DNA of 6,303 nucleotides from Acidobacteriota bacterium (GTDB lineage: Bacteria; Acidobacteriota; Terriglobia; Terriglobales; Acidobacteriaceae), in assembly GCA_021798235.1 (NCBI GenBank), contig JAJZMO010000133.1, positions 1 to 6,303 on the forward strand, given 5' to 3'. This document shows, one piece after another, positions 5,989 through 6,303 of the stretch; the stretch's first letter is position 1, and every line of letters starts with the position of its first letter. The notes below the pieces were generated by a model. It ran no database searches and was not told where the DNA came from. It worked only from the letters and a program-made list of their open reading frames with translations. Made by a program: the position numbers and the translations under genes.

Positions 5989-5996
5989 AGGAAAGG
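5989..5996 (+). promoter_or_regulatory. rpmE ribosome binding site
   Basis: AGGAAAGG, eleven bases before ATG 6008. It sets the rpmE start at 6008 rather than the in-frame ATG at 5969, which lies within the leader hairpin and would add 13 residues not found in the L31 family. Confidence 0.7.
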
Positions 5997-6007
5997 TTTT
6001 TTGCCCC

Positions 6008-6250
6008 ATGCCGAAGCAAGATATTCATCCAAAATATGAGACCATCCGCGTGCTGTGCGCCTGCGGAACCAGTTTTGAAACCCGTTCGACCCACAAGGGC
6101 GACGTTCACTTGGAGATTTGCTCCAGTTGCCATCCGTTCTACACCGGCAAGCAAAAGCTGGTGGACACGGCAGGCCGCGTGGAGCGCTTCCGCCGCAAGT
6201 ATGCCAAGAGCGATGCAGGCAAGGCCGAGACGGCTGCTGCCAGCAAGTAA
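6008..6250 (+). CDS. rpmE: 50S ribosomal protein L31 (zinc-binding, C+ form)
   Basis: L31 is a small protein of the large ribosomal subunit that helps bridge to the small subunit. The 80-residue product carries the family hallmarks: N-terminal DIHPKYE at 5-11, the central [13 protein letters not shown] at 38-50, and [10 protein letters not shown] at 57-66. Four cysteines (C17, C19, C38, C41) form the zinc-binding set of the C+ form, as opposed to the zinc-free paralogue made under zinc shortage. The last 14 residues (Ala/Lys-rich, ending AAASK) are an extension common in L31. ATG 6008 gives the family N-terminus and has AGGAAAGG upstream. The gene appears to be transcribed alone: its own candidate promoter and leader hairpin lie before it and a terminator follows after 28 bases. 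Confidence 0.97.
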   Translation: MPKQDIHPKYETIRVLCACGTSFETRSTHKGDVHLEICSSCHPFYTGKQKLVDTAGRVERFRRKYAKSDAGKAETAAASK

Positions 6251-6278
6251 GCTCCGGAATCGGATGCAAGCAAGATGA

Positions 6279-6303
6279 GGCCTCCGCTGCGGCGGGGGCC
6301 TTT
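6279..6303 (+). terminator. Rho-independent terminator of rpmE (cut by window end)
   Basis: Arms 6279-6287 and 6292-6300 form a 9-bp GC-rich stem with one T-G wobble and a 4-base loop. The last three bases of the window are Ts, probably the start of the T tract. The stem begins 28 bases after the rpmE stop codon. Confidence 0.8.

Overview
The window looks like chromosomal DNA of an acidobacterium, probably of the Terriglobia/Acidobacteriaceae type. This is inferred from the families present: a C-terminal tail with a GCGG box and a Thr/Ser/Val-rich end, a membrane-anchored DUF2393-like protein, and an Ala/Gln-rich coiled-coil OmpA-type protein. Strong Shine-Dalgarno sites and a moderately high G+C content fit. 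No database search was possible, so the taxonomy is a best guess.

Layout: (1) Bases 1-173 hold the 3' end of a plus-strand gene for a secreted or surface protein. (2) Bases 174-541 hold no convincing gene but contain two strong hairpins. (3) Bases 542-2820, minus strand, are a two-gene trehalose operon, otsB then otsA, 26 bases apart, with a candidate promoter at 2858-2887. (4) Bases 2936-2966 are a clear Rho-independent terminator for the gene upstream on the minus strand. (5) Bases 3014-4045, minus, encode an exported coiled-coil protein with an OmpA-like C-terminal domain. (6) Bases 4046-4350 are a long leader/intergenic region with an 11-bp perfect hairpin next to the ompA-like ribosome binding site. 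(7) Bases 4351-5851, minus, hold a DnaC/DnaI-like AAA+ ATPase followed by a single-pass DUF2393-like membrane protein. (8) Bases 6008-6250, plus, are rpmE (ribosomal protein L31), with a promoter, a leader hairpin touching the ribosome binding site, and a terminator cut by the window edge.

OtsA makes trehalose-6-phosphate from UDP- or ADP-glucose and glucose-6-phosphate, and OtsB removes the phosphate to give trehalose, an osmotic and desiccation protectant. The adjacent OmpA-type protein probably acts in the envelope, but its own terminator separates it from the trehalose operon. The DnaC-like/DUF2393 pair and rpmE diverge from a shared 156-base region.

Most of the window is ordinary housekeeping and envelope sequence. 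I did not find a convincing new multi-gene system. The items most worth a second look are the two leader hairpins (ompA-like gene and rpmE), the altered peptidoglycan-binding motif of the OmpA-like protein, the structured gene-free region at 174-541, and the helicase-loader-like ATPase paired with a membrane protein.
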